From contig JAIUPT010000013.1 of assembly GCA_022315425.1 (NCBI GenBank), positions 310,001 through 374,000 on the forward strand: a stretch of DNA of 64,000 nucleotides, given 5' to 3'. Below are positions 22,242-33,261 of this stretch, piece by piece. The DNA comes from Pseudevernia furfuracea. Taxonomy: Eukaryota; Ascomycota; Lecanoromycetes; Lecanorales; Parmeliaceae. The position numbers and the translations under genes are program-made. The notes below the pieces were generated by a model. The model did no database searches and was not told where the DNA came from. It saw only the letters and a list, made by a program, of their open reading frames with translations. Position 1 is the stretch's first letter; every line of letters begins with the position of its first letter.

Positions 22242-23573
22242 CTACATGATGATCGCGGGGACTATGACGGGTCAGCATTGATCACAAACTTTGAAAGGGA
22301 TACATGAACATACCATCAACATTTTGCTTGATCGACTTGTGAGGCAAGATCGATCCCCCATTGACGTAAATTTCGTCCCCAATAGTAACGTCCTCTCCAA
22401 GCACTGACACATTCTCAAGCCTGGCCCACTTGCCAATCGTGCTTCTCCAACCAACAATGGTAGACTTGACCCATGCGTGATCTTTGACTCTGCTGCCGTC
22501 CAAAAGCACAGACCGCTGGATCCGCACGCCGTCACCGATGACAACGTTTGGTCCAATGGTAACATTCGGACCGATCCTGCAGTTCTTGCCAATCTTCGCC
22601 GAGGGGTCAACCATGACGTTGCCTCCGTAGACGTATGGCTTTGAGGATGCCTCAATTTTCTTTGAGCCTTTTTTGGTCAAGGAAGAGAGGTAGAGGCAGG
22701 TGCCGCTGAGAAAGTCTTTCGGCTGCCCGACGTCCATCCAAAATCCTTCAAGGTCGAAGGAGTGTAGTTGGCCATCCTTGACAATAGCTGGGAAGGTTTC
22801 TTGCTCAATGGACGTGGGGCGAAGCTCGATGCGATTCAGAACGCTGGGGTTGAGGATGTAGAGGCCGGCATTGATTCGGTTGCCAACGAATTCGACAGGC
22901 TTTTCGACGAAACGATCGATCCTTGATGGGTGATCTGGCTTGTGTACGACCACACCATATTTCGATGGTTCCTCAACTTTCGTAACCACGATTGTGCCTT
23001 CCTCGCCATGTGACTTGTGGAATGCGGCAAGCTCCTCGAGGGGATAGTCACAGATGACGTCTGAGTTCAGGACGAAAAATGGCGTGTCGTCTTTGCCGAG
23101 GGTCTTCTCTGCCAGCTTGAGAGGGCCTGCCGTTCCAAGTGGCTCAGTCTCGACGGAGAACTCGATATTCACATTATATTCTTCTTCGTACTGTATTTTG
23201 TCAGCTACGTAACTTGGATCTTGATTGATGCGGGTGTATATACTTTCTTCAAGGCTTTAGCCATGATGTCAGGGCGGTAATTGACGGCCAAGACAATGTC
23301 CGTCACACCAGCAGCTGCCAGGCTCTCGATCTGATGGAGGATCATGGGGCGGTTGGCGAACTCGACCAATGGCTTAGGCAGAGTGAGAGTCTGGCAGTAG
23401 TCAGAGACATGTAGCTCTTTCACGAAGGCGCTTTTGCATCGTGCTCGGTGGGCACAGGTTGTCGTACCAAAGGTCGCAGACGGGTGCCATAGCCTCCAAC
23501 GAGGATGAGTGCTATGACAGGTCAGCTAAGCTGCATTGATCGGCGGACAGCATGGAGGGAGCATACCCTTCAT
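22242..23573 (-). CDS. mpg1: mannose-1-phosphate guanylyltransferase (GDP-mannose pyrophosphorylase)
   Basis: Five exons (23573-23567, 23511-23468, 23390-23244, 23190-22314, 22261-22242) sum to 364 residues, the normal length. The first exon is only 7 nt (ATGAAGG) and the last is 20 nt, ending DVPAIIM. The nucleotidyltransferase signature GGYGTRLRPLTLTLPKPL is formed across introns 1 and 2; NSDVICDYPLEEL, FVEKPVEFVGNRINAG and FWMDVGQPKDFL follow. The C-terminus is a left-handed beta-helix of hexapeptide repeats (IGKNCRIGPNVTIGPNVVIG). The enzyme makes GDP-mannose from mannose-1-phosphate and GTP for N- and O-glycans, GPI anchors and wall mannan. It acts in the cytosol and is essential in yeasts. 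All splice junctions restore the family sequence. Confidence 0.97.
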
Positions 23574-25960
23574 GATGAGGAATTGCTAAGGCAAAGAACG
23601 AGTGGGTAGGCAGATAGTGGGGGGGACTTGCTCGCCAGTGGGCTTTTCAGTAAGCAATGAAAGACTAAGGAGGAAAGGGTGGAATGGAAAAGAAAAGAAG
23701 TCAATGGTGGGCTCGGCGGAGTATGCCTTATCACTGATGACTGGGTTACTGTTGAATTATTATTATTGCAATGGGAAGAATTGTAAAGACAGCTGGCCTC
23801 GTACAAGCTCGGTTCCCTTGAGTAAGGGAATGGTGATTCGTGAAGCTCAACTTAGGCTCGAGCTGCAGATTTTATTAAGGTACCTTACTAACTTTTAGCG
23901 AGTGAAATAGGGGCCTCGGGGGCTTTACTCTAGTTACTGTAGTGTTGATGTTTAATTGAGCCAATAAAGACGCCAGCTTCTTCACCCTCTTGGACCCGAG
24001 GGACTCTTTCTTCCTTCATTCATGCAAGATGCAAGCAAGCTTGCAGCATCTGGAACAGTCTCCTGTAAGTCATCTTTTTGGTTTTGGCGCAACCCGAGCG
24101 ATTGAATCATTGGCTATTATTCTCCCCGCATCTTGATCTATTATCCGTACAGTGCAAGATACTGATTTAGCTTTTAAAACATTGACCTTGGATGAGCATA
24201 ATCGGAAGACCACAATCATTGTTTCCGTCTGCTCTCTGACATGCGCTTGGTATCCTCACTCCTTTCGTCTGCTGCATGATTTTCTCCTCTGCACTCGATT
24301 GCTCCTTCTCCTGTTCTTGTTCGCCCCTCTCCATCATCATTATGTAGATCTAGGAACATCAAGGCCTATACAAAATAGCTTTTCCAGCCCTTACGGTCAA
24401 TGTCTCAATATCCTTGCTGATTGTGTACATCCAAACAACGCGCTGCTCCGACTCGTATTTTGGCCAGTCCTCAAACGCAGCATCTCCGTCCTTCTCAGTT
24501 GCTACAGGTGGACTGTATTTGTCAAGATGATATTGTTATTGCCCGAGCACTCACTCGGTTCCTACGTCCTAGGCTTCTGATAGCGATTGATAGGCGCCCA
24601 AGGTTCCACAACATCTCCTTGGTTCACTGCTGTCCGGAAGGGTCACTCCGTTGTCCCAGTCTTGAGCGTTGTGTGGGAGAACGTAGGCAGTAAGTGGGAC
24701 CCATGCGGACTTGCTTGTTTCTCTTTGAAGAGTTGCATTAGAAGCTCTATTGTTTGAGACCACCCTGGCTATGGATCTTGAATGAACTCGGATTCCGATT
24801 CGGGTGTTTTGGAGAATTTACAGACCCGAATTTTGCACACGGGGTAACCTCTGGCCTTTCTCGTACGATATCTGTGCGAGAGTCGACGGCATTTGTGAGA
24901 GAGAATATTAGTGGATCAGAAAAAGAACGTGTTTAGGGAGAGAAGGTGCTGGGAAACTTTTCAACATCATGGCGCCGGCATCCCATGATGATCGAACAGA
25001 AATACTCGTTCGAGCAGTGGAGAAGCCTAGTTTCGAAAAGCCATGCAAATGGCAAGCAGACCATCTACTAGCCGAATAGACATCACTTAATACTTTGTGC
25101 TGAAGATCGGATCAAGGATGCTTTGACAAGTCAGCAATTCGCCTGTGTCATCTGAACCATTTGAGTATAATGTGTTCAGCATCGACGATGTGTATTTGCC
25201 TATTACCGGTCGCCGGCTCTGTTCGATCTAGCTAATAAACAAGCAACCAAAGGAATTCTATGGAATAGTGTACGATAACGAGACCCGCTTCCCCAGCCTA
25301 CTGAGAATAAAATCTAGCAGGTTGCTGGCCAACTTAGTTGGCATTCATTCGCATGTACCCTGGACCGTCTCGAACAGGTCGTGGGCAATTGTGAATGTGA
25401 TTTTCTTTCGTAACAATCAGTTGGATCAAAGCATTCTCCACACGTACAGAAAGCCCTGATGTACCGTTCGAAGGCAAAGCGTCAGAAGGCAGATTTTCCT
25501 CGGCAAGGATTGGGTCTTTCTTGGTCGAAATATTGCCGTAGGCCTTGTGGAAGGTGCCGACCGGTATCCTGACCAACGCTCTTGTGATACCGCTTTCTTC
25601 ACAAGGTACGCCTCAACAATCAAGGGGTGCCGTTCGAAAAGCGCTCAAATGTGAGCACCCTCCTGAAATCCATCACGAGGATCGCCAAGCCAATAGCGGT
25701 GGGTGGGCAAGACGACGGCAGATCACCTATGGAAAGTTGATTGAGGTTTGCCCTCGAGTAAGGCCACACCGACTAAGAGCTTCGACCATCACTGGCAGTA
25801 CGAGGACAAAACCTACATCGAGCGGGTCCAAGCTACGTCATATATTTTTCAACAACAACAGCTGTTTTACTTAGCAAATAGAATAAATATCCACTCGTTG
25901 CTCGATTCAGCATATATGTCCTGATGTATGCGGCACAGAGCTGGCGATGGTTGGAAATAG
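23574..25960. other. gene-poor interval, about 2.4 kb
   Basis: The stretch starts with the promoter of the GDP-mannose pyrophosphorylase gene. Frames of 60-142 codons occur on both strands, but none has an ATG-anchored, protein-like sequence. Two short stretches (minus strand 25334-25576; plus strand about 25770-25860, reading FDHHWQYEDKTYIERVQ) look faintly coding and may be debris of older genes, as is the pseudogene that follows. Confidence 0.4.
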
Positions 25961-26521
25961 TTGGTATTGAGGCCCACACTGCACCAATTATCCACCGGCA
26001 TGTTTCACGACGCCGGCACGCAGCTGAAGATCGCTCATGCCGTTCTAGTGGCCAAGGTTCGTCGCTACATCCCTTGGCAGTTCGGAGTCGACTATGATGC
26101 CATTTGGCCGCGGCAGTTCGCAGGACGTGTTTACCGAGCAACTGGATGTTCGGGAGCTGTTACGGCAACAAAAAGTGACGGTGACAGACGCCAGAAGATA
26201 TTAGAAAAGTAGTCGCGGAGATTGCGTAGGCGGCGCCTGAGGTCCAGGGGGTAGTTTACACTGCGGGTGAGACGGTGAGCTATGGTCGTGCGGCCGAGAT
26301 CTTGGAGATGGTCTGGGAAAGGGAACTGGGGAGAGAAGAATGGAGTGTGGAACTGCGGCAGGAGAAGTTGGCCAGGAATCAAGGGGATGGATTGAACAAG
26401 TATCGAGTCGTCTTTGCGCAGGGGAAGGGCGTAGCCTGGAACTGAAGAAGTGACTTTCAACAGGGCAAGAGGTTTGAAATTGCAGGGTGTGGAGGATTGG
26501 GTCCGCGAGAACATGCTGTAA
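25961..26521 (+). pseudogene. isoflavone-reductase-like (NmrA/CipA-type) pseudogene
   Basis: Pieces of an NAD(P)-dependent isoflavone-reductase-like enzyme appear in order on the plus strand but in different frames. GTQLKIAHAVLVAKVRRYIP with QFGVDYDAIW (about 26015-26110) matches the family block following the Rossmann fold. DVFTEQLDVRELLRQQ follows in a second frame, running straight into KVTVTD; about 50 residues expected here are missing. EDIRKVVAEIA, a TAG stop, then AAPEVQGVVYTAGETVSYG and YRVVFAQGKGVAW lie in a third frame. TFNRARGLKLQGVEDWVREN ends at TAA 26519-26521 in yet another frame. The N-terminal NAD(P)-binding region is not found. At least three frame shifts, one internal stop and one deletion show that it is dead. 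Confidence 0.8.
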
Positions 26522-26924
26522 GTGAGGCCAACCGTATAGGTCGGCCAGTAGTCAGTAGTGAGACCCTTTGTTTGTCTCTTTGGCTGCAATTTTGCGGAGA
26601 CAATAAATAGGACGATGATCAGGCTATTAAGCGTAATTATACCAAGGTTAGATCGTCTTGTTCCTGTGTCGCCTCCACAATCTCTCCTTCTGCATCAAGA
26701 CCATCGGCAGATTTTTGCCCTAACTTGTATGCATGTGTACGATTTGAGGTAATGCGCGACCATGGGATGCATCTTATCCCGAGACACTCTTCTAAAGTTG
26801 GTATAGTTTTGTCTGACTTTTTGGTATGCTGGGTGCCTGGAAGCTTCTAGCTGCCATGGATGAAAACACCATCGCTATGCATCCTTCTCCCCAATTGTAC
26901 AGACACGACTCCGCTAGCTGACCA
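26522..26924. other. intergenic, no feature seen
   Basis: About 400 bp between the pseudogene and the end of the Tfb1 gene. Probably contains the Tfb1 3' untranslated region. Confidence 0.5.
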
Positions 26925-28928
26925 TTACGCCTTACCAACATCTTCACTCTGCTCCATCAACGCTTTTTTGTACTCCTTCGTGGCAACCTCAATCGCCTTC
27001 ACCGTGGGCGCCAACAGTTGATTCACTGCCTTCGTACCCCCCGGAGTGCTCTCATAATCCATCCTCCGCTTCTTGCCTGTCCGCTCAAAAAGATCTTGTA
27101 CCTGCTTCTTCAATTTGTCGATTTCCTTTTGGCGCTCCGCTTCAGCGTCCGTAGCAACCGCTTTGATGCGATCCATGGCTCTGTTCAATGTCTCGAACAG
27201 CTTGCCAATTTCGTCAGCCCGACTGGGGTCGCCGGAAAGGAAAGCGGACCAGAAGTGTTGAAGAAATTCGGTGGTAGTTGCATGGGTGAGAGAGAGGCGG
27301 TCGAAATTGGCGGCGGAAAGACCAGAAGTTGAGGAGGATTGCACTGTGGAGAAGCCAGACGAGGAAGCGGAAAGGTCATCACTTTGGGCCCGTTGTTGGG
27401 CGATGGCCGAGAGCATTTGGGCTGTGGCCCCCGAAAGACTGGCTTTGCTACCTACGTGGCCCTTCTTCGGGTTCGACTCATCATCATCATCGGTATCACT
27501 ATCGTCCTCTACACCGATGGCGGTCTCAAGATTGGTATTAGAGCTGACGCGCGCCAGGTCCGATTGTATTGACCGAAGGACTTTGACTGGGTCTTGCTTG
27601 GCATAGCGCAGTGCATCTGCGGAGACACCGCTTTCCTTGTCAGAACTGAAGAAGCGGCTTTGGTCTTTGATGTTAAGTATCACGCGATTCTCAGCAGCAT
27701 CGCCTTGTAAATCGCGTAAAGCGAGCTCATTGAATGTTTCTTCGTCAACACCTATGGGCAACGAAGGATCGATGTCGTTGGGCGCTACATGAGATAGGAT
27801 CTTCGCACTAAGATAATTCAAACTTCGGATGATTGGCACTCTGTCGTAGGAATATGGGCGCATCGTAAGATCCGGTTGATTCCCCTTGCGCTGGCTGTGA
27901 TTCTGTTCGTTACCCTCCACGTCAATGATATGCGGAACATGGGACGCCATGAGCTGCTTTGCCCTCTCCGCATCGTCATCGTACTGCAAGTACTTGTCGA
28001 GTACATTGTCCGTAGGATCGGCTTCCGTTACCCTCTCGCCTTTGAGCTTCTTGAATAGTCTACTCTGGAAGAAGCGAGACCAGAAAGCTTCTTCGCTAAG
28101 CTTGGGAACATTTTCATCATAGACGCGTTTGACGAGAGAATGTTGATTGAATATCAATTGTATTTGCTCTTTGCTTATGCTAAGCCTGGTTGCATTGTCC
28201 ACCGTCATGGGCTTGATACTCGACAAGACATTGTAGGCACCTCTAGTCTGGTTCTTCTCAATCGCATGCACTCGTAGAAGATGTACTCTGGTAGACCAGA
28301 ACTGGGCCGTAAATAGGGAACTTGAAATAGACTCAGGCTTCGTTCGCATGGATTCCATGAAAGTCTTGGAAAGTGATGGATTGGATTTCAGTAATGACTG
28401 TTGTAACTCCACGTCTTTCTTCAGCTTTTCGTCGTCATACCACGCATTCGAGTCTGCGCCTGCTCTGGGGATTGAAGACACCGCACTTGCGATAGCCATA
28501 GCTGCAGAGGAACCCCCGGCTCCTCCTGGTGCAGCCGGTAGCGCTCCTCCAGACTTGATGACCTGGATGGTCTTGCTGAGAGAATCTCTAATCGCATCCG
28601 CCTGGGCCCTCGCAGTCGTGGGCGACGTGAACGTGAAGGTATGGGTCTCTGAAGTAGATGTACCTGGGGCCTGAGCAAAGATCTTGAGCATCACCTTCAG
28701 ATTAGTCGCTGGTGTCTGTTGAAGGTCTACGTGCCATGTTAGCTTCAAACTTCATTCAGGATAATGGAAAAGCGTAGACTCACTGGTGATACTCGAGACG
28801 GGCAGTGTCAAGGCGGGCTCTGATCGTGGAGGTGCCACCGGCGTCCATGACACCGACTGACCGTCCTTAGAGACAGCGAGGGTGCCATCTTTCTTCTTAT
28901 AGGCGGCAGAGCCTCTAGGTGGTGCCAT
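26925..28928 (-). CDS. tfb1: TFIIH core subunit Tfb1 (p62)
   Basis: Two exons (28928-28784, 28726-26925) around a 57-nt intron give 648 residues. The start MAPPRGSAAYKKKDGTLAVS opens the N-terminal PH-like domain, which continues across the intron (SSITNLQQTPATNLKVMLKI) to about residue 115. Two BSD domains follow, with the FW pairs at residues 191-192 (TAQFWSTRVH) and 263-264 (EEAFWSRFFQSRLFKKLKGE). The C-terminal part has acidic linkers (EDDSDTDDDDE) and a helical region (FLQHFWSAFLSGDPSRADE; KEIDKLKKQVQDLFER) that holds the subunit in core TFIIH. It acts in the nucleus in RNA polymerase II initiation and nucleotide-excision repair. It is head-to-head with the Kgd1 gene, with 281 bp between start codons. 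Confidence 0.95.
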
Positions 28929-29209
28929 GTCAGTTGGGCCTCCATATCATGATCAACGAGGAATATTGTGACTCACGTCAGTGGAGGGCAACTGCATCCG
29001 ACAAGGCTTAGCTTGGCGGGCAAGGCGGAGTTGTCACCGCCGTTGGCGGCAACAACATCCAGTACAATTTTTGTCCCCACCCCCCCACAGCATCGGGTTG
29101 AGCTATTTATTTTCCTCTTTCCTTACCTACAGTAGCTCCGCTTGAGTTTACTTATCTATTCCAGGTGCATGGAGTCCGTTTCCTGTTAGGATTCACAAAT
29201 ACTACAACA
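28929..29209. promoter_or_regulatory. bidirectional promoter region, tfb1/kgd1
   Basis: Only 281 bp separate the two start codons, so both promoters must overlap or abut. It includes a C-rich run near 29079-29087. No canonical TATA box is clear. Confidence 0.55.
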
Positions 29210-32200
29210 ATGCTCCGTTCCTCCCTCCACAAGTCGGGCAGCTACCTCTCAAAAGGTATCTGCCCTCTCAGACGGTCAACATGTTCCGCCCCTACATTGA
29301 GAGCCTCCTCCCGTATCTCAGTACGCCCGTCCGGGCTTCCTATGTTGTCACAGCGCCTGCAAAGCCGGCACTATGCTGTGGCCGCAGAAGAGACCAACAA
29401 GGGCGTGGTAAGCAGTCTTGGTGGTGGAACTCACATGGGGGAAAATGAAGCTGAGAAAACTGTATAGGACTCTAATGACTCTTTCCTGCAAGGCAACACC
29501 GCGAACTATATAGACGAGATGTATATGCAATGGAAAAGGGAACCTTCAAGTGTCCACTTCTCCTGGCAGGTTTACTTTCGGAATATGGAAGATGGAAACA
29601 TGCCCATGTCGCAGGCTTTCCAACCTCCACCGACCATAGTGCCGACTCCTGCGGGAGGTATCCCACAAGCAATGCCCGGTGCTGGGCTCTCGACAAGTGA
29701 AGGCCCAGACGTGACCAACCATCTCAAAGTACAACTCTTGGTGCGCGCCTACCAAGCGCGTGGACACCACAAAGCAAAGACCGACCCTTTAGGGATACGT
29801 GGGGAAGCTGAAGCTTTCGGATACCACGACCCAAAAGAGTTGAAGCTTACTCATTACCAATTTACCGAGAAAGACCTCGATACAGAATTCGCATTGGGCC
29901 CTGGGATCCTCCCTAGATTCAAGATCGATGGCAGGGAGAAGATGACGTTGAGAGATATCATTAATACATGCGAAAGGTTATACTGTGGCGCATACGGCGT
30001 GGAGTTCATCCATATCCCAGATAGGGACCAGTGCGACTGGATCCGAAGTCGTACGGAAATTCCTTCGCCGTACAAATACTCGGTCGACGATAAGCGTAGG
30101 ATACTAGATCGTTTGATTTGGAGCTCGAGCTTTGAGAACTTCCTGGCAACGAAATACCCAAATGACAAACGGTTTGGACTGGAAGGCGGTGAAACGCTTG
30201 TTCCTGGAATGAAGGCTTTGATTGACCGTAGTGTCGATTACGGTGTCAAGGACATCGTTATCGGCATGCCTCATCGTGGTAGACTCAATGTTCTGAGTAA
30301 CGTGGTCCGAAAGCCGAACGAGTCTATCTTCAGCGAGTTTGGAGGCAGTGCTGAGCCTTCCGACGAAGGCTCTGGGGATGTCAAGTACCATCTCGGCATG
30401 AACTTTGAACGCCCCACCCCTTCTGGCAAGCGTGTGCAGTTATCGCTTGTAGCAAACCCGTCGCATCTTGAAGCCGAAGATCCTGTGGTTCTAGGCAAAA
30501 CCCGGGCTATCCAACACTACAACAACGATGAGAAGAATTACCAATCGGCGATGGGTGTTCTCTTACATGGCGATGCTGCTTTTGCCGGGCAAGGTATTGT
30601 GTACGAGACTATGGGCTTTCATGCGTTGCCTGCGTATTCAACTGGCGGAACGATCCACATGGTCATCAACAACCAGATTGGCTTTACCACTGATCCTCGA
30701 TTTGCCAGGTCTACGCCTTATTGTTCTGACATTGCAAAGGCATTTGACGCCCCTGTCTTCCATGTCAATGGTGATGATGTTGAAGCTGTCAATTTCGTGT
30801 GTCAGATGGCCGCAGATTGGCGAGCCGAGTTCAAAAAAGATGTGGTCGTGGACATTGTATGCTACAGGAAACAAGGTCATAACGAGACAGATCAACCCTC
30901 TTTCACCCAGCCACTGATGTACAAGAAGATCAATGAGCAGAAGCCAGCTGTACAGAAGTATGAAGAGAAGCTTCTGAAGGAGAAGTCTTTCACAAAAGAT
31001 GACATCGAGGAGCACAAGAAATGGGTCTGGAATATGTTGACTACCAGCTTCGAATCTAGCAGAGACTACCAGCCAACGTCAAAGGAATGGCTTACGTCCG
31101 CCTGGAACGGATTCAAATCTCCTAAGGAGCTTGCAACGGAAATCCTACCACATTTGCCAACCGGTGTTCCGGTAGAGGAACTGAAGCATATAGGGGAAAA
31201 GATTAGCACTGCACCCGATGGTTTTAACATCCATCGGAACCTGAAGCGTATCCTCGCGGGCAGGAAGAAGACTGTTGACGAAGGCAAAGCTATTGATTGG
31301 TCTACGGCAGAAGCACTCGCATTTGGTACACTTTGTGACGAAGGGCATCACGTCAGAGTATCGGGCCAAGATGTAGAGCGCGGTACTTTCTCCCAGCGTC
31401 ACGCAGTGCTTCACGACCAGGAGAGCGAGGAGACCTATACGCCACTGCAGCACATCAGTGAGAAACAAGGTACCTTCAGAATTACCAATTCCTCTCTGAG
31501 CGAATTTGGCGTCCTTGGTTTCGAATACGGATACTCACTTTCCTCGCCCAACGCTCTTGTCGTGTGGGAGGCTCAATTTGGTGACTTCGCCAACAATTGT
31601 CAATGCATTATCGACCAATTTGTCGCCTCGGGGGAAGTCAAATGGATGCAGCGATCTGGTCTCGTCATGTCCCTGCCCCACGGTTATGATGGGCAAGGCC
31701 CTGAACATTCTTCAGGCAGAATGGAACGGTATCTACAACTCTGCAACGAAGACCCGAGGATTTTTCCATCAGAAGCTAAGCTTGACCGTCAACACCAGGA
31801 CTGCAACATGCAAATTGCCTACATGACCACACCGTCAAATCTCTTCCACATCCTCAGAAGGCAGATGAACCGACAGTTCAGAAAACGTATGTATATTCTA
31901 ACTTTCCACATCTAGCCAGAGAACTGACAACTATCTCGCCAGCTCTAATACTTTTCTTCTCCAAATCCCTCCTCCGCCACCCTCTCGCACGCTCCCCGAT
32001 CGAAGACTTCACCGGCGAGTCGCACTTCCAATGGATTATCCCCGACCCCGCTCACAATGACAATTCCATCCTCCCCCACGACCAAATCGACCGCGTGATT
32101 CTGTGCTCCGGCCAAGTCTACGTCGCCCTCCACAAACACCGCGCCGAGCACAAACTAAACTCCACAGCCATCACCCGCATCGAACAACTCAACCCCTTCC

Positions 32201-32484
32201 CCTGGGCGCAGCTCCGCGAGAATTTAGACATGTATCCTAACGCGAAGACGATCGTGTGGGCGCAGGAAGAACCGTTGAATGCGGGAGCGTGGAGTTTTAC
32301 GCAGCCCAGGCTTGAGACGCTGTTGAATGAGACGGAACATCATGATCGGAAACATGTGATGTATGCGGGGAGGAATCCCAGCGCGAGTGTGGCGACGGGG
32401 TTGAAGGGGACGCATATGAAGGAGGAGTTGGACATGTTGGATATGGCATTTGGGGTTGTGCAGGAGAAGTTGAAGGGGGAGTAA
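29210..32484 (+). CDS. kgd1: 2-oxoglutarate dehydrogenase E1 component, mitochondrial
   Basis: Three exons (29210-29407, 29468-31886, 31943-32484) sum to 1,052 residues, normal for Kgd1. The N-terminus is a mitochondrial presequence rich in Arg and Ser, probably cut near SRHYA. SFLQGNTANYIDEMYMQWKR opens the mature protein. The thiamine-diphosphate/Mg site reads HVNGDDVEAVNFVCQMAADW ... YRKQGHNETDQP. HRGRLNVLSN, NPSHLEAEDPVV, NNQIGFTTDPRFARST and GQDVERGTFSQRHA are further E1 signatures. The last exon starts inside KPLILFFSKSLLRHP. It decarboxylates 2-oxoglutarate and passes the succinyl group to the E2 lipoyl arm in the TCA cycle. Introns are 60 and 56 nt. Confidence 0.97.
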
Positions 32485-33261
32485 GTGCATCAGTAGGTTA
32501 CAGAGAAGGTATGAGCAGAAGTAGAGGGGTAGAGCAGAGGTACAGAAGGGTAAGTCATATTATTTATGTACATATATATTATCGGTATGCTGTCACTATA
32601 AAATTTCAGTCTGAGACGTTGAGTTTTCATATTTGAACGGCGATTTTGGGTATTATTCTCGAAGAGGATGATGTCTACGATTGGGAAGTATTTCAGCTTG
32701 AGCGATAAACAATGAAAACGTGAGCTTCTCATTATCTTGAGGATTTGTGCCACTTCGCCTGCCACTTTATGGTCACCTCGCCTGATAAATCAGCTACGAC
32801 TACTGTTGCTGCTGGTGGTGTGTTGGCCCAAAGCAATCAACCCAACATGCACCAACGTATTCAAAGCAAAGCTCCCAGATGGGCTAAAGTGTTTTCATTG
32901 CATGCTGTTTTCTATGCTAGACCTCTGCTACCTAAGGATCTCCCTTCCATGCGGAGTAGTCCATCGTTGCATGTGCTTGTTAACGGTCCGCAGAAACGTA
33001 ATGAAACTGTGAAGATAACACTTCTCGAATCCAGCTCGCTCGTTTTGCTCCGCAAATGAGTGATTCGCAGGCTTATGAGGGGACGGATGGGAGACGCTCA
33101 AGATGATGGTATCCTTCGCTCCTTGGAATTTTGCTCGAGATAAAGCAACCGTGTGAAAGATGCTACTATCGTCACCTGGACCATGCAGACCGTGCCAATT
33201 ATCGTGCTCTGTCCATGCATTGATTGAGTCTCCCGTATCCAAACCTCGAACCCGACTCTCT
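32485..33261. other. intergenic between convergent genes
   Basis: Holds the 3' untranslated regions of Kgd1 and Eaf3. A 104-codon plus-strand frame (32745-33059) has no recognisable domain and is not called. Confidence 0.45.
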
